Counted from the first letter of the stretch, positions 8,200 to 16,221 are shown. The stretch is DNA of 35,085 nt from Bacteroidales bacterium (GCA_024682995.1 JAIKYR010000012.1:1-35085), one strand, 5' to 3'. Notes: generated by a model from the letters alone, not told the origin. Program-made: numbers and translations.

Positions 8200-8918
8200 T
8201 TCCCAAAATCATCCATTATTGTTGGTTCGGAGGAAATCCATTGCCCGAATTGGCCATTAAATGTATAGAAAGTTGGAAAAAATTCTGTCCAGACTATGAA
8301 ATCATGGAATGGAATGAGAAGAACTTTGATTTGCATTATAATGACTACGTTTGGGAGGCCTATCAGGCAAGAAAATGGGCTTTCATTACAGATGTTGTCA
8401 GATTGTATGCACTGACACAATATGGTGGGGTTTATATGGATACCGATGTGGAAGTGATTAAGCCATTAGACCCATATCTTGATCATGTAGCTTTTAGTGG
8501 TTATGAAAATGAACATGAAATACCCACAGGTATCATGGCTAGTGAAAAAGGAGGAAAATGGGCGATGGACAACCTGCATTATTATGACAACAAACATTTT
8601 TTAAATCAAGACGGAACTTTTGATATGACAACAAATGTTGTTACTCTTACGAATTATATGCTTCCTCTTGGTTTGAAACAAAATAACACGTATCAGGATT
8701 TTCCCGGATTAATAACCTTCTATCCCAAAGATTTTTTCTGCCCAAAATCATATTTGGACGGAAAGATTTATCTGACAGAAAACACGGTCACAATACATCA
8801 TTTTGCGGGCAGCTGGCGCTCCACATCAAGCAAAATCAAACATAAGATTATGAAATTATTGGGACCTAGAATTTGTGGATGGTGGGAGAGTATGAAACAA
8901 ACTGTCAGAAGCAAGTAG
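8196..8918 (+). CDS. GT32-like glycosyltransferase (DXD sugar-binding type)
   Basis: The 240-aa protein begins MIPKIIHYCWFGG, the typical opening of capsular-polysaccharide transferases with the DXD sugar-binding region. The key segment FITDVVRLYALTQYGG is followed by YMDTDVEV, which holds the DXD metal/nucleotide-sugar motif. These enzymes add one sugar to a growing lipid-linked repeat at the cytoplasmic face of the inner membrane. Donor and acceptor cannot be read from sequence. The start overlaps the wecB stop (ATGA). It is the last gene of the + strand operon; beyond it come the convergent ORF6N cassettes. Base composition is low in G+C, as in licD and wecB, unlike the glycan genes after 17930. 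Confidence 0.87.
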   Translation: MIPKIIHYCWFGGNPLPELAIKCIESWKKFCPDYEIMEWNEKNFDLHYNDYVWEAYQARKWAFITDVVRLYALTQYGGVYMDTDVEVIKPLDPYLDHVAFSGYENEHEIPTGIMASEKGGKWAMDNLHYYDNKHFLNQDGTFDMTTNVVTLTNYMLPLGLKQNNTYQDFPGLITFYPKDFFCPKSYLDGKIYLTENTVTIHHFAGSWRSTSSKIKHKIMKLLGPRICGWWESMKQTVRSK

Positions 8919-8940
8919 GATTATTCCCCTCTCTCCCCCC

Positions 8941-8983
8941 CCTTCGTCACATTCCACCGGAACTGGATCAGCTTCCAGCCGCG
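8941..8983 (+). repeat. Direct repeat copy 1 (outer boundary of ORF6N cassette 1)
   Basis: About 43 bp starting ccttcgtcacattcc and ending ccagccgcg. It matches the 3' coding end of the GT2 glycosyltransferase gene at 11281-11324 and a further copy at 10119-10161. Here it is a detached fragment between the GT32-like gene and the first ORF6N gene. Confidence 0.9.
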
Positions 8984-9064
8984 ATTGCTTCTATGAGGTT
9001 CCGTTTGGCGCGTCCGCCCTCGCGAGCCTTAGTCCGCTGTTGCCGTCAATAATTGCTTTGGCGA

Positions 9065-10003
9065 TTACTTCAAAAACGACAACACCATCTCGGGAGTGAA
9101 ATCAACTTTAATGACAGTACAGAGCCCGTGGCCCATGTCTTTCACGGAGGCTCCGAGTAACCACACCTCATCGTCAATAATCAGGTAGCGGTCGTGGATG
9201 TGTAGTGAAAGCTGGATTTTCTTGATCTCTGCATTCTGCTCGTTATGTTTCTCAAAGTCCAATTCCGTCTGCTTGCTGAAGCGGGTATGGACAGTACATT
9301 CAACGCCAGCGGCTCGCTTGTCGAGCAAGAACAGGGTGCGCTCATCAACAAAGTTGTCAATAAGGATAATTCGGTGCTTTGCACGTCTCACCAGGCTGCT
9401 TAAGAAAGAGTAGGCATCCCAAACGCAGCCTGTGCCAAACAATTCTTCGGTTATTATTGCGGGCGAAAGTTCCTCAATCTTGTCTAACACCACGTCAAGT
9501 TTCTTGTCCGTTTCTATCTGCTTTCGTTCCAATGCGCCTACGCGTTGAAATAGTCCGGCGTTGGAGGTGATAAAACGGCGCATCGCCACAAAGGCATCCA
9601 TAATTCTCACGCTCGCTTCTTCTGCCACATCAGAATGAAGCACGGCACTTAACTGTGCGACACCTTGCTCTGTAAAAGCATAAGGGCATCTTCTCGCCCC
9701 CATCTTCAATGCATCAATCTCTTCCTGTGAGTAAATATTGGAGGTCACAATTTGTGACTTCCAATGCTCAAACTCTTCCTTCGTCAACTGAAACATAAAT
9801 CGCTCAGGGAAGCGTCTGATGTTACGTTTTACGGCCTGATTTAACGCCTTTGTTGCCACATGATATAGAATGGCCAAATCCCTATCCAGCATCACTTGGA
9901 CGCCTCGGACCATAAATATTCTGGCTTGTATCTCTGCAAGCGATACAGGCTGATTGTCGTGAAGCACAACGGCTTTTGTTTCATTTGTTCGATTTTCTTT
10001 CAT
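9065..10003 (-). CDS. ORF6N-domain protein with PLD-like C-terminus, copy A
   Basis: The 312-aa protein has an N-terminal ORF6N domain (residues ~20-140; VMLDRDLAILYHV, then RRFPERFMFQL and AFTEQGVAQLSAVL). This is a presumed DNA-binding domain first seen in phage and viral proteins. A short coiled-coil-like segment follows (ERKQIETDKKLDVVLDKIEEL, ~160-180), then a C-terminal domain with HDRYLIID near residue 270. That resembles the HxKx4D motif of phospholipase D-like enzymes, but arginine replaces the lysine. A related arrangement is common in Bacteroidota accessory DNA; its role is not settled. From residue ~139 to the end it is almost identical to copy B, while residues ~25-138 differ strongly. 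The - strand promoter lies in a conserved AT-rich palindrome just upstream. Confidence 0.85.
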   Translation of the reverse strand: MKENRTNETKAVVLHDNQPVSLAEIQARIFMVRGVQVMLDRDLAILYHVATKALNQAVKRNIRRFPERFMFQLTKEEFEHWKSQIVTSNIYSQEEIDALKMGARRCPYAFTEQGVAQLSAVLHSDVAEEASVRIMDAFVAMRRFITSNAGLFQRVGALERKQIETDKKLDVVLDKIEELSPAIITEELFGTGCVWDAYSFLSSLVRRAKHRIILIDNFVDERTLFLLDKRAAGVECTVHTRFSKQTELDFEKHNEQNAEIKKIQLSLHIHDRYLIIDDEVWLLGASVKDMGHGLCTVIKVDFTPEMVLSFLK

Positions 10004-10006
10004 AGC

Positions 10007-10068
10007 GCAAAAGTATAATTTTAATTTTATATAAAAAAGATTTTTCTATATAAAAAATTAACTTTTGC
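10007..10068 (-). promoter_or_regulatory. AT-rich inverted repeat and promoter upstream of ORF6N copy A
   Basis: The 62 bp run from gcaaaagt to its exact reverse complement acttttgc and enclose an imperfect palindrome centred near 10040 (tatataaaaaa opposite ttttctatata). On the - strand TACTTTTG (complement of 10008-10015) fits the -7 consensus, a few bases before the ATG. The same element occurs before copy B. It may be an operator for autoregulation or an element end. Confidence 0.6.
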
Positions 10069-10118
10069 TTCAAACTAATGTAGTCAACAGCTGACAACAA
10101 ACTATTTCCCCACCAACA

Positions 10119-10161
10119 CCCTCGTCACATTCCACCGGAACTGGATCAGTTTCCAGCCGCG
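10119..10161 (+). repeat. Direct repeat copy 2 (junction between the two ORF6N cassettes)
   Basis: A second copy of the GT2 3'-end sequence, ccctcgtcac through ccagccgcg. The sequence to its left (about 10080-10118) also matches the stop-codon region of the real GT2 gene. The 81 bp to its right (10162-10242) match 8984-9064. It joins cassette A to cassette B. Confidence 0.9.
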
Positions 10162-10242
10162 ATTGCTTCTATGAGGTTCCGTTTGGCGCGTCCGCCCTCG
10201 CGAGCCTTAGTCCGCTGTTGCCGTCAATAATTGCTTCGGCGA

Positions 10243-11166
10243 TTACTTCAAAAACGACAACACCATCTCGGGAGTGAAATCAACTTTAATGACAGTACAG
10301 AGCCCGTGGCCCATGTCTTTCACGGAGGCTCCGAGTAACCACACCTCATCGTCAATAATCAGGTAGCGGTCATGAATATGCAGTGGAAGCTGGATCTTCC
10401 TGATTTCGGCATTTTGCTTGTTATGTTTCTCAAAGTCCAATTCCGTCTGCTTGCTGAAGCGGGTATGGATAGTGCATTCAACGCCAGCGGCTCGTTTGTC
10501 AAGCAAGAGCAACGTGCGCTCATCCACGAAGTTGTCAATAAGGATAATTCGGTGCTTTGCACGTCTCACCAGGTCGCTCAAGAAGGTGTAGGCATCCCAC
10601 ACGCAGCCTGTGCCAAACAATTCTTCGGTTATTATTGCGGGCGAAAGTTCCTCAATCTTGTCTAACACCACGTCAAGTTTCTTGTCCGTTTCTATCTGCT
10701 TTCGTTCCAATGCGCCTACGCGTTGAAACAGTCCGGCGTTGGCGGTGATAAAACGGCGCATCGCCACAAAGGCACGCATGATGGAGATACTCACGTCGGC
10801 AGCTCTTTGGCTCTTGAGCACGGTGGCCAGCATGGCAACGCCCTGCTCTGTGAAGGCAAACATATCAGTGCCGCCAGTGTTGTAGCCAGGGGGTATCACA
10901 GTTTGTGACACCCCACTGGAAATCAATTGATTAGACTCGTCCTCAGATAATCGAAGCATAAAATCTTCGGGAAATTTGGCCGGATTTCGGCGTACGGCCT
11001 GCTTCAATGCACGGTTTTCCACGCCGTAAAGCAACGCCAAATCGCGGTCAATCATCACCTGCATATTTCTTACAGTGTAGATTCTGGCTTGTATCTCTGC
11101 AAGAAACACAGGCTGATTGTCGTGTATCACAACGACTTTTGTTTCATTTGTTCGATTCTCTTTCAT
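10243..11166 (-). CDS. ORF6N-domain protein with PLD-like C-terminus, copy B
   Basis: The 307-aa paralogue of copy A has the same layout: ORF6N domain (VMIDRDLALLYGV, KFPEDFMLRL, AFTEQGVAMLATVL), coiled-coil-like linker, and C-terminal domain with HDRYLIID and LGASVKDMG. The last ~170 residues differ from copy A at only about eight positions, and the first ~24 are also close. The ORF6N core between them is only about half identical. The mosaic suggests that duplication was followed by exchange or fast divergence of the DNA-recognition part while the C-terminal part and flanks stayed uniform. The start codon is followed by the same MKENRTNETK opening as copy A. Function is unknown; a regulator or phage-response role is a guess from the domain. 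Confidence 0.85.
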   Translation of the reverse strand: MKENRTNETKVVVIHDNQPVFLAEIQARIYTVRNMQVMIDRDLALLYGVENRALKQAVRRNPAKFPEDFMLRLSEDESNQLISSGVSQTVIPPGYNTGGTDMFAFTEQGVAMLATVLKSQRAADVSISIMRAFVAMRRFITANAGLFQRVGALERKQIETDKKLDVVLDKIEELSPAIITEELFGTGCVWDAYTFLSDLVRRAKHRIILIDNFVDERTLLLLDKRAAGVECTIHTRFSKQTELDFEKHNKQNAEIRKIQLPLHIHDRYLIIDDEVWLLGASVKDMGHGLCTVIKVDFTPEMVLSFLK

Positions 11167-11169
11167 GGT

Positions 11170-11231
11170 GCAAAAGTATAATTTTAATTTTATATAAAAA
11201 AGATTTTTCTATATAAAAAATTAACTTTTGC
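11170..11231 (-). promoter_or_regulatory. AT-rich inverted repeat and promoter upstream of ORF6N copy B
   Basis: Nearly identical to the element at 10007-10068, with arms gcaaaagt and acttttgc and the same inner palindrome. TACTTTTG on the - strand (complement of 11171-11178) is the likely -7 element. The element lies between the GT2 stop codon and the copy B start. Confidence 0.6.
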
Positions 11232-11264
11232 TTTAAACTAATGTAGTCAACAGCTGACAACAAA

Positions 11265-12167
11265 CTATTTCCCCACCAACCCCTTCGTCACATTCCACCG
11301 GAACTGGATCAGCTTCCAGCCGCGCTTCGGCGCACCTGCGAGCGTGTGCCCGACGCACAGCACAATAGAGGCCGCCCACTTGATTGCCTCTGACACGAGC
11401 CGCTTCACATATTTCCCCTTCCCAATATTCAATGTACGCATGCGTTCGCTCTTGCCGATGGAGTACGTCAGTCGGTCAAAATAGTCCTTGCTGAGCTTCT
11501 TCTCGGGGATAAGATGGTAGAGGATGGCCGTCGGGAGATAGTAGAAGCGCATTCCCAACGTTGTCATCTTGTCAAAAATATCCTTTTCTTCTGCCCCCAC
11601 CAGGCTGTCGCCCTTGCGGCCCAATTCCACGTTGAACAGACCCACTTTCTCAAAAACGGAAGCGCGGTAGGCTGCATTGCCGCCGCCGGGATAATCGTTT
11701 TTTGGAAACTCTTTTGCCTTATCACCCAAATACTTATATCCCGTAATCAGTGCTTTGGTAAAATGCGACATCCAAGCAGGTTCCTCGGTCTCGTATTGGG
11801 GGATAATCGGACCGCCGGCGGCCTCAATGTCCGGATGTTGTTCGAAAAAGTCGGCGTAGGTTTGCAGATACTCCTTATTGACTAATGCGTCGTCGTCCAC
11901 ATACACCAAAATATCCCCTTTGCTTTCCTTTATGCCCCGGTTGCGGGCGTGAGAGAGCCCTTGATTGGTTTCCACGAAGTAGCGGAATGTCACCTCGGGG
12001 AAATCCTTGACAAAACGGTCGCACTCGCTGTGCGTGTTGTCCGTACAGTTATTGTCCACGAGCACTATTTCGTACCGGTCAGGCGACAACTTGTTTTCGG
12101 CAAGGCTTTTCAGTACGTTATAGATGTACTTGTCGCGGTTATAGGTGCAGAGGATGACGGAGAGCAT
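11265..12167 (-). CDS. GT2-family glycosyltransferase
   Basis: The 300-aa protein has the family 2 (GT-A fold) pattern: MLSVILCTYNRDKYI at the N-terminus, LVDNNCTDNT near residue 36, NQGLSHARNRGI near 69, the metal-binding YVDDDA near 90, and GGGNAAYRASVFEKVG near 160. A likely catalytic acidic cluster, GAEEKDIF, follows near 190. It would add a sugar from a nucleotide donor to the lipid-linked glycan. A hydrophobic amphipathic stretch near 260-275 may hold it at the membrane. It lies 4 bases after the AlbA_2 gene on the - strand and is probably co-transcribed with it. Its 3' end (11281-11324) is the source of the direct repeats that bound the two ORF6N cassettes. Confidence 0.9.
   Translation of the reverse strand: MLSVILCTYNRDKYIYNVLKSLAENKLSPDRYEIVLVDNNCTDNTHSECDRFVKDFPEVTFRYFVETNQGLSHARNRGIKESKGDILVYVDDDALVNKEYLQTYADFFEQHPDIEAAGGPIIPQYETEEPAWMSHFTKALITGYKYLGDKAKEFPKNDYPGGGNAAYRASVFEKVGLFNVELGRKGDSLVGAEEKDIFDKMTTLGMRFYYLPTAILYHLIPEKKLSKDYFDRLTYSIGKSERMRTLNIGKGKYVKRLVSEAIKWAASIVLCVGHTLAGAPKRGWKLIQFRWNVTKGLVGK
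11281..11324 (-). repeat. Direct repeat copy 3 (parental copy inside GT2 gene 3' end)
   Basis: This is the original site: the sequence encodes part of the C-terminus of the GT2 glycosyltransferase (GWKLIQFRWNVTKG). Similarity to the other two copies stops at ccagccgcg; beyond it the GT2 reading frame continues, while the other copies run into the 81-bp cassette segment. Confidence 0.88.
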
Positions 12168-12171
12168 AATA

Positions 12172-13662
12172 TTAGGGATTAGTTCGTAGATATTCTTGGA
12201 GTTGCAGGCCTTTTTCGGTCAGCCGGTATTTCTGGGTGGGGCTATTCGGGGATTGGGGCTGGGTTTTCTCAATGAGAGTAAGTCGTAAGGCTTTGTTAAG
12301 AATATTCTGGTTAAAATGACTGTAATTGTTCAATTGCAGTATCTTCATTAGCTCAACCCTGGAACATTCACCATCCATAACCTTAATCATTTTTTGAAGC
12401 GTTGAACTTAAGTTCGAGAGCAATTGTTGGGAGGGTATTTTATTATCCGTTACTTGTGTGGTTACTTGTGTGGTTACTTGTGTGGTGTTTGCGCTTGCTT
12501 GTGTGGTATTCTGGCGTTGGATAACCACAGAGAACTGGTTCGCCGATTCGTTATCCACAAACGACATCTTTGCCCCCTCGTTCAAGGCACGAATTATCCC
12601 AGATCCCAAACCCCTGAAAATCATCGTTTTTCTACAAAATTCCGCAATTAGAGGATTTCGCTGATATGTTGCACCCGCTTTAATGTCTTCCACCGTCAGG
12701 TGGCCACCCAAGCAACCTGGACTGATGATTTCAACCCTGTCTTCAAATATGAGCAAACGAATGGCTGCAGGCCACAAATAATCACGGTGAACCAATGCAT
12801 TTTGCAATATTTCTTCTAACGCTATCTCAGAAATCTCCAAAATGCCAATGGAGTTGAAATTCTGTCCGTTTTGCAGACTGTGCAAATTTGATTTGAGGAA
12901 AGACATGCCTTGCTCGAACATCTCTGGAATCGTGCCGTCTATGTCTTTGCTATCCCGATATTGTGTTCCTCCAATGGAATTTCCATAAAAGGAGACAGCC
13001 TTAATCACAAATTGAGGCACGAACATCTGAGGTTCCCGTCCGAAAAACAGTAATCCCGCTAAAGTTAATTCACCATTAGCATTGATGATATGAAGATTTC
13101 GCAAAAGCCGGTCTTTGGGAACATCAATGGCATCGACCGGTCTCCCGTATGTTCTATTGAAGAATCGGTCTAACGCCTGAGTGTCAATGTCTTTTAGAGA
13201 CGTGTCAGGAACCCCTTGTAATTCTGGAAAATATTGTTGAGATTGTTGGAAGAGCCCTAATAGTTCTGCATTTTCCGTGATTCTTCGCTTATCAGAACCC
13301 TGTTTAATCCAAATTTGCCCTGTCAGATCCTTATAGGGCTTATTAATCCCTTCTTGGACAGTAACTGCCAATACGTGCTTTTCTTGAATCTTCACTACTT
13401 CTGTCTGCACATAGATAACAGGGCGAATCTGGTCATTTGCTAATGTGCTGATAACATGTGACAACTGCTGAATCTGCTCGAATGACAATCCGATTATTTG
13501 TGCAGTTTTGTCATCAATTCCAAATAAAAGAACACCTCCTTTGCTGTTGGAGAAAGCGACCAATTCTTCGGCAATTTGTTTGTTGGAAGTAAATTGCCGT
13601 TTGAACTGCACAGTGCTAGTTTCACCGCACAAGATAATTTCCTGTAATTGGTCAGCTGTCAT
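12172..13662 (-). CDS. AlbA_2 (Schlafen-like) ATP-binding protein, full length
   Basis: The 496-aa protein carries an N-terminal AlbA_2 domain (residues ~5-125; TVQFKRQF, then EELVAFSNSKGGVLLFGIDD), which in Schlafen-like proteins is linked to nucleic-acid binding or cleavage. A GHKL-like ATPase region follows (EILQNALVHRDY near 290, ISPG, then RGLGSGI near 350). Then come a TTQV repeat linker and a C-terminal winged helix (~425-490). This is the intact counterpart of the truncated gene at 398-1651. Such genes are frequent in Bacteroidota accessory regions and are often annotated as transcriptional regulators; defence roles are suspected for some. It lies between YfhO (24 bases upstream) and GT2 (4 bases downstream), so it may be read with the glycan genes. 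Its substrate is unknown. Confidence 0.85.
   Translation of the reverse strand: MTADQLQEIILCGETSTVQFKRQFTSNKQIAEELVAFSNSKGGVLLFGIDDKTAQIIGLSFEQIQQLSHVISTLANDQIRPVIYVQTEVVKIQEKHVLAVTVQEGINKPYKDLTGQIWIKQGSDKRRITENAELLGLFQQSQQYFPELQGVPDTSLKDIDTQALDRFFNRTYGRPVDAIDVPKDRLLRNLHIINANGELTLAGLLFFGREPQMFVPQFVIKAVSFYGNSIGGTQYRDSKDIDGTIPEMFEQGMSFLKSNLHSLQNGQNFNSIGILEISEIALEEILQNALVHRDYLWPAAIRLLIFEDRVEIISPGCLGGHLTVEDIKAGATYQRNPLIAEFCRKTMIFRGLGSGIIRALNEGAKMSFVDNESANQFSVVIQRQNTTQASANTTQVTTQVTTQVTDNKIPSQQLLSNLSSTLQKMIKVMDGECSRVELMKILQLNNYSHFNQNILNKALRLTLIEKTQPQSPNSPTQKYRLTEKGLQLQEYLRTNP
12450..12485 (-). repeat. 12-bp in-frame tandem repeat encoding TTQV
   Basis: Three perfect copies of a 12-bp unit (ttacttgtgtgg on the + strand) encode the TTQVTTQVTTQV linker, with a partial extra unit near 12500. 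The repeat joins the ATPase region to the winged helix. Copy-number change would keep the frame. Confidence 0.92.
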
Positions 13663-13686
13663 AGTGGGAAAATAGTGTAAGATGTA

Positions 13687-16179
13687 TTACTGTATTTCAC
13701 CTTTGTTGAAGCATTCTTTTTTCCCTTTCCGATAATACACCACCAAACTTCCCGCCAGGGCCAAAACAAACAGGATGGAGCAGATCACGGTGACCTTGTC
13801 CAGCTTGTGCATTAGTGGAGCTTCATTCTTGAACTCAATCTTGTGTTCGCCGGCGGGAATCACCATGGCGCGCAGGATGTAGTCGGCGCGGAAGTAGTCG
13901 GCCGGTTTGCCGTCGATGTAAGCGCGCCAGTCGGGGGCGTAATAGACTTCGGAGAAGACCGCCAACTGGTCCTTTGACGTCTTGGTCTTATATACCACAT
14001 AGTCCGGATTATAGGGCTTCTGATGTTCCATTACGATAACGGAATTGCTATCACGTTCCAGGTTTTTGCCCTGTACCATTGAAGCAAATCGTTTGTCGAT
14101 AATGGCTGTGTCTGCCGGATTGAAGTCGTTCAACGATAAGATTTCAGCATTAGGATCCTCCACCAATTGGTATGTGTCCACAAACCAGGCGTTACCCAAA
14201 GCCTCGGGGTTTCGCTGCACGATCGCCTGTCCATTCTGTCCGGGAACGACCACATAGCGGGCATTCAGCATGTTGAGCACATCGGTGTTTATATGGCGGG
14301 ACAGGTAGAAATCGATAAGGTCTTGATAACGGCGCAATTTGGCTGCGTTATAACCGCCAATCTGATGGTGGAAGGCGGAGGGGTAGGAGTCGTTGAAGGT
14401 GTTGACCGACAAGTCGAACACCCGGTAATCTTCATCGTTGAATTGGGCGGCATACTGATCCAGCGTCTGGTCGGTCTGCGAAGGTCTCAGTTTGGTTCGT
14501 TTTTCAGTTATGAAATTGGATTCGTTGAGGTAGCGACGGTCCACGCCCCAGAGGTCGAACAGCACCAGACATGTCAAAACGCCAATGATGATGCCGGACT
14601 GTTTGATTTTCTGATTGATGTAGAGCCACAAGAAGAGGGCGGAAATCAGGATCAGAATCAGCGAACGCCAGGAATCCGACATGAAGAGAGCCTTACGGTC
14701 TTTAATCAGCACATCCTGAATCATATCCCACTGGTTGCCATATTGCGCGGCCATCTGCACGTCGCTCACCCCAGAGAAGGAGAAACCACTGGAAACGACC
14801 ATCATCAGCAAAATAAAACCTACGGAGATGCCCGTGGAGATATAGAGTCCGAGATTCAGCTTTTTCTTGTCAATGGGATTCTCTTTGTCGAAAATAGCCT
14901 TCAGTGCCAGAATTGCCATAAAAATCATGGTCACATTCGCGATGACCAGGCTCATAGAAGGGGTGCGGAATTTGTTGTAAAGCGGAAGATGGTAGAACAG
15001 GAAGCTGTTGAATCCCATCAGATTTTTTCCCCATGACATGAGAATGGCCAAAATAGTGGCGAGAAGGATCCACCAGCGTTCGGGACCTTTCACCACAAAC
15101 ATACCCAACACGAACAGGAAGACGATGATGGCACCGAAATATACCGGGCCGGAGGTGAAGGGCTGGTCGCCCCAGTAGAGCGGTGCCTGTTTTTGACGGA
15201 AGTTCTTATAGAATTCGGAATCGGTGCCGACCATTTCGGCTGAGCCGCCGCCGTACGCACCGGGTACGAGCAGTGTGTAGGTCTCACCTTTGCCATAGCT
15301 CCAGCTGTAGGCGTAATCAATATCCAGGCCATTAGAGGCGGCGATGGATTTGGGCTCGCCATCTTTGTACAGGTCTTCGGGGGTTACTGTGATTTCGGAG
15401 CCGCCACGCATGGTGTATTTCACATACTCTTGATTGATGAACAGCAGACGGGCGTTGGCACCAACGGCAAATCCGACCCCAATCAGCATGACACCAACCC
15501 CTATTAACAGGGACTTAATTGCTTTGTCTTTAATGGCATAGACCAGATAGACAAGGCCAAGGATAAGAGCAATAAGCATGGTGTAATAGGTGATCTGGAT
15601 ATGGTTGCAGGCAATTTGGAGGCCCAATGCAACAGCAAAAAGAATGCCTCCCCAAAGATAATTTTTCCGTTGAAGGATTAAAAGCATACCGCCCAAAATA
15701 GGAGCGATCATGGACAAGGCCTGTGCCTTAGTGTTGTGACCGGCTTCAATAATGATGATATTGTAGCTCCCCAAACCAAAAGCCAAAGCACCCAAAAGAC
15801 TCAGCCAAGGAGAAAGCCCCAGTGCTAATAATGCAACATAAAACCCCAGCATATAAAGGAATAGGATACCAATGTTGCCTCCATAACCGAGATGGTATAG
15901 GAGGAAAACGCTTTTTATCTTACTAAAAACGGACTTGGAGGGCGGAGTGGTTACCTGATAGGATGGCATACCGCTAAACATGGAGCTGGTCCATGTGGTG
16001 TATTCGCCTGTTTTTTCTTGATAATCAACTTGTTCCTTGGACATGGCTTTCCATTTCAGGATATCTCCTTGTTGGATGACCTTGCCGTCGAAGGCGGGGG
16101 ACATATAGATGGCGGCCACCAGGAAGAAGAAGAGGACGATGCCGCAGTGGATTAAAGTTTTCTTGAGGACAGGTTTCAT
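13687..16179 (-). CDS. YfhO-family multi-spanning membrane protein
   Basis: The 830-aa protein opens with a membrane segment (residues ~9-27) followed by a periplasmic loop with the family-type IQQGDILKWK and SSMFSGMPSYQV stretches. About ten to twelve more transmembrane helices follow to residue ~560. A soluble periplasmic domain (~575-790) contains NMLNARYVVVPG and the conserved EVYYAPDWRAYIDG, and a last helix ends near 820. YfhO proteins are GT-C-like; the Gram-positive members glycosylate lipoteichoic acid, while Bacteroidota members lack a proven role. In this setting transfer of a sugar from a lipid carrier on the periplasmic side is plausible. The promoter is at 16214-16221 and the gene is the first of the - strand unit ending with GT2. 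Family call firm, function inferred. Confidence 0.88.
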   Translation of the reverse strand: MKPVLKKTLIHCGIVLFFFLVAAIYMSPAFDGKVIQQGDILKWKAMSKEQVDYQEKTGEYTTWTSSMFSGMPSYQVTTPPSKSVFSKIKSVFLLYHLGYGGNIGILFLYMLGFYVALLALGLSPWLSLLGALAFGLGSYNIIIIEAGHNTKAQALSMIAPILGGMLLILQRKNYLWGGILFAVALGLQIACNHIQITYYTMLIALILGLVYLVYAIKDKAIKSLLIGVGVMLIGVGFAVGANARLLFINQEYVKYTMRGGSEITVTPEDLYKDGEPKSIAASNGLDIDYAYSWSYGKGETYTLLVPGAYGGGSAEMVGTDSEFYKNFRQKQAPLYWGDQPFTSGPVYFGAIIVFLFVLGMFVVKGPERWWILLATILAILMSWGKNLMGFNSFLFYHLPLYNKFRTPSMSLVIANVTMIFMAILALKAIFDKENPIDKKKLNLGLYISTGISVGFILLMMVVSSGFSFSGVSDVQMAAQYGNQWDMIQDVLIKDRKALFMSDSWRSLILILISALFLWLYINQKIKQSGIIIGVLTCLVLFDLWGVDRRYLNESNFITEKRTKLRPSQTDQTLDQYAAQFNDEDYRVFDLSVNTFNDSYPSAFHHQIGGYNAAKLRRYQDLIDFYLSRHINTDVLNMLNARYVVVPGQNGQAIVQRNPEALGNAWFVDTYQLVEDPNAEILSLNDFNPADTAIIDKRFASMVQGKNLERDSNSVIVMEHQKPYNPDYVVYKTKTSKDQLAVFSEVYYAPDWRAYIDGKPADYFRADYILRAMVIPAGEHKIEFKNEAPLMHKLDKVTVICSILFVLALAGSLVVYYRKGKKECFNKGEIQ

Positions 16180-16213
16180 ATTTTAGTTGTTTTTATTTTA
16201 AATTTTAAGGCTG

Positions 16214-16221
16214 CAAAAGTA
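16214..16221 (-). promoter_or_regulatory. -7 element upstream of the YfhO gene
   Basis: On the - strand the sequence reads TACTTTTG followed by CAGCC, matching TAnnTTTG, about 35 bases before the YfhO start codon. No clear -33 partner is visible. Confidence 0.55.

Noticed and set aside
8919-8940. A short C-rich run as a regulatory element
   Set aside because: It is a simple low-complexity run at the repeat boundary, with no symmetry or conserved partner.
14167-15036. A long + strand frame (289 codons) opposite the YfhO gene
   Set aside because: It lies wholly antisense to a well-supported membrane protein gene and its translation has no recognisable domain; it is a shadow of codon bias.
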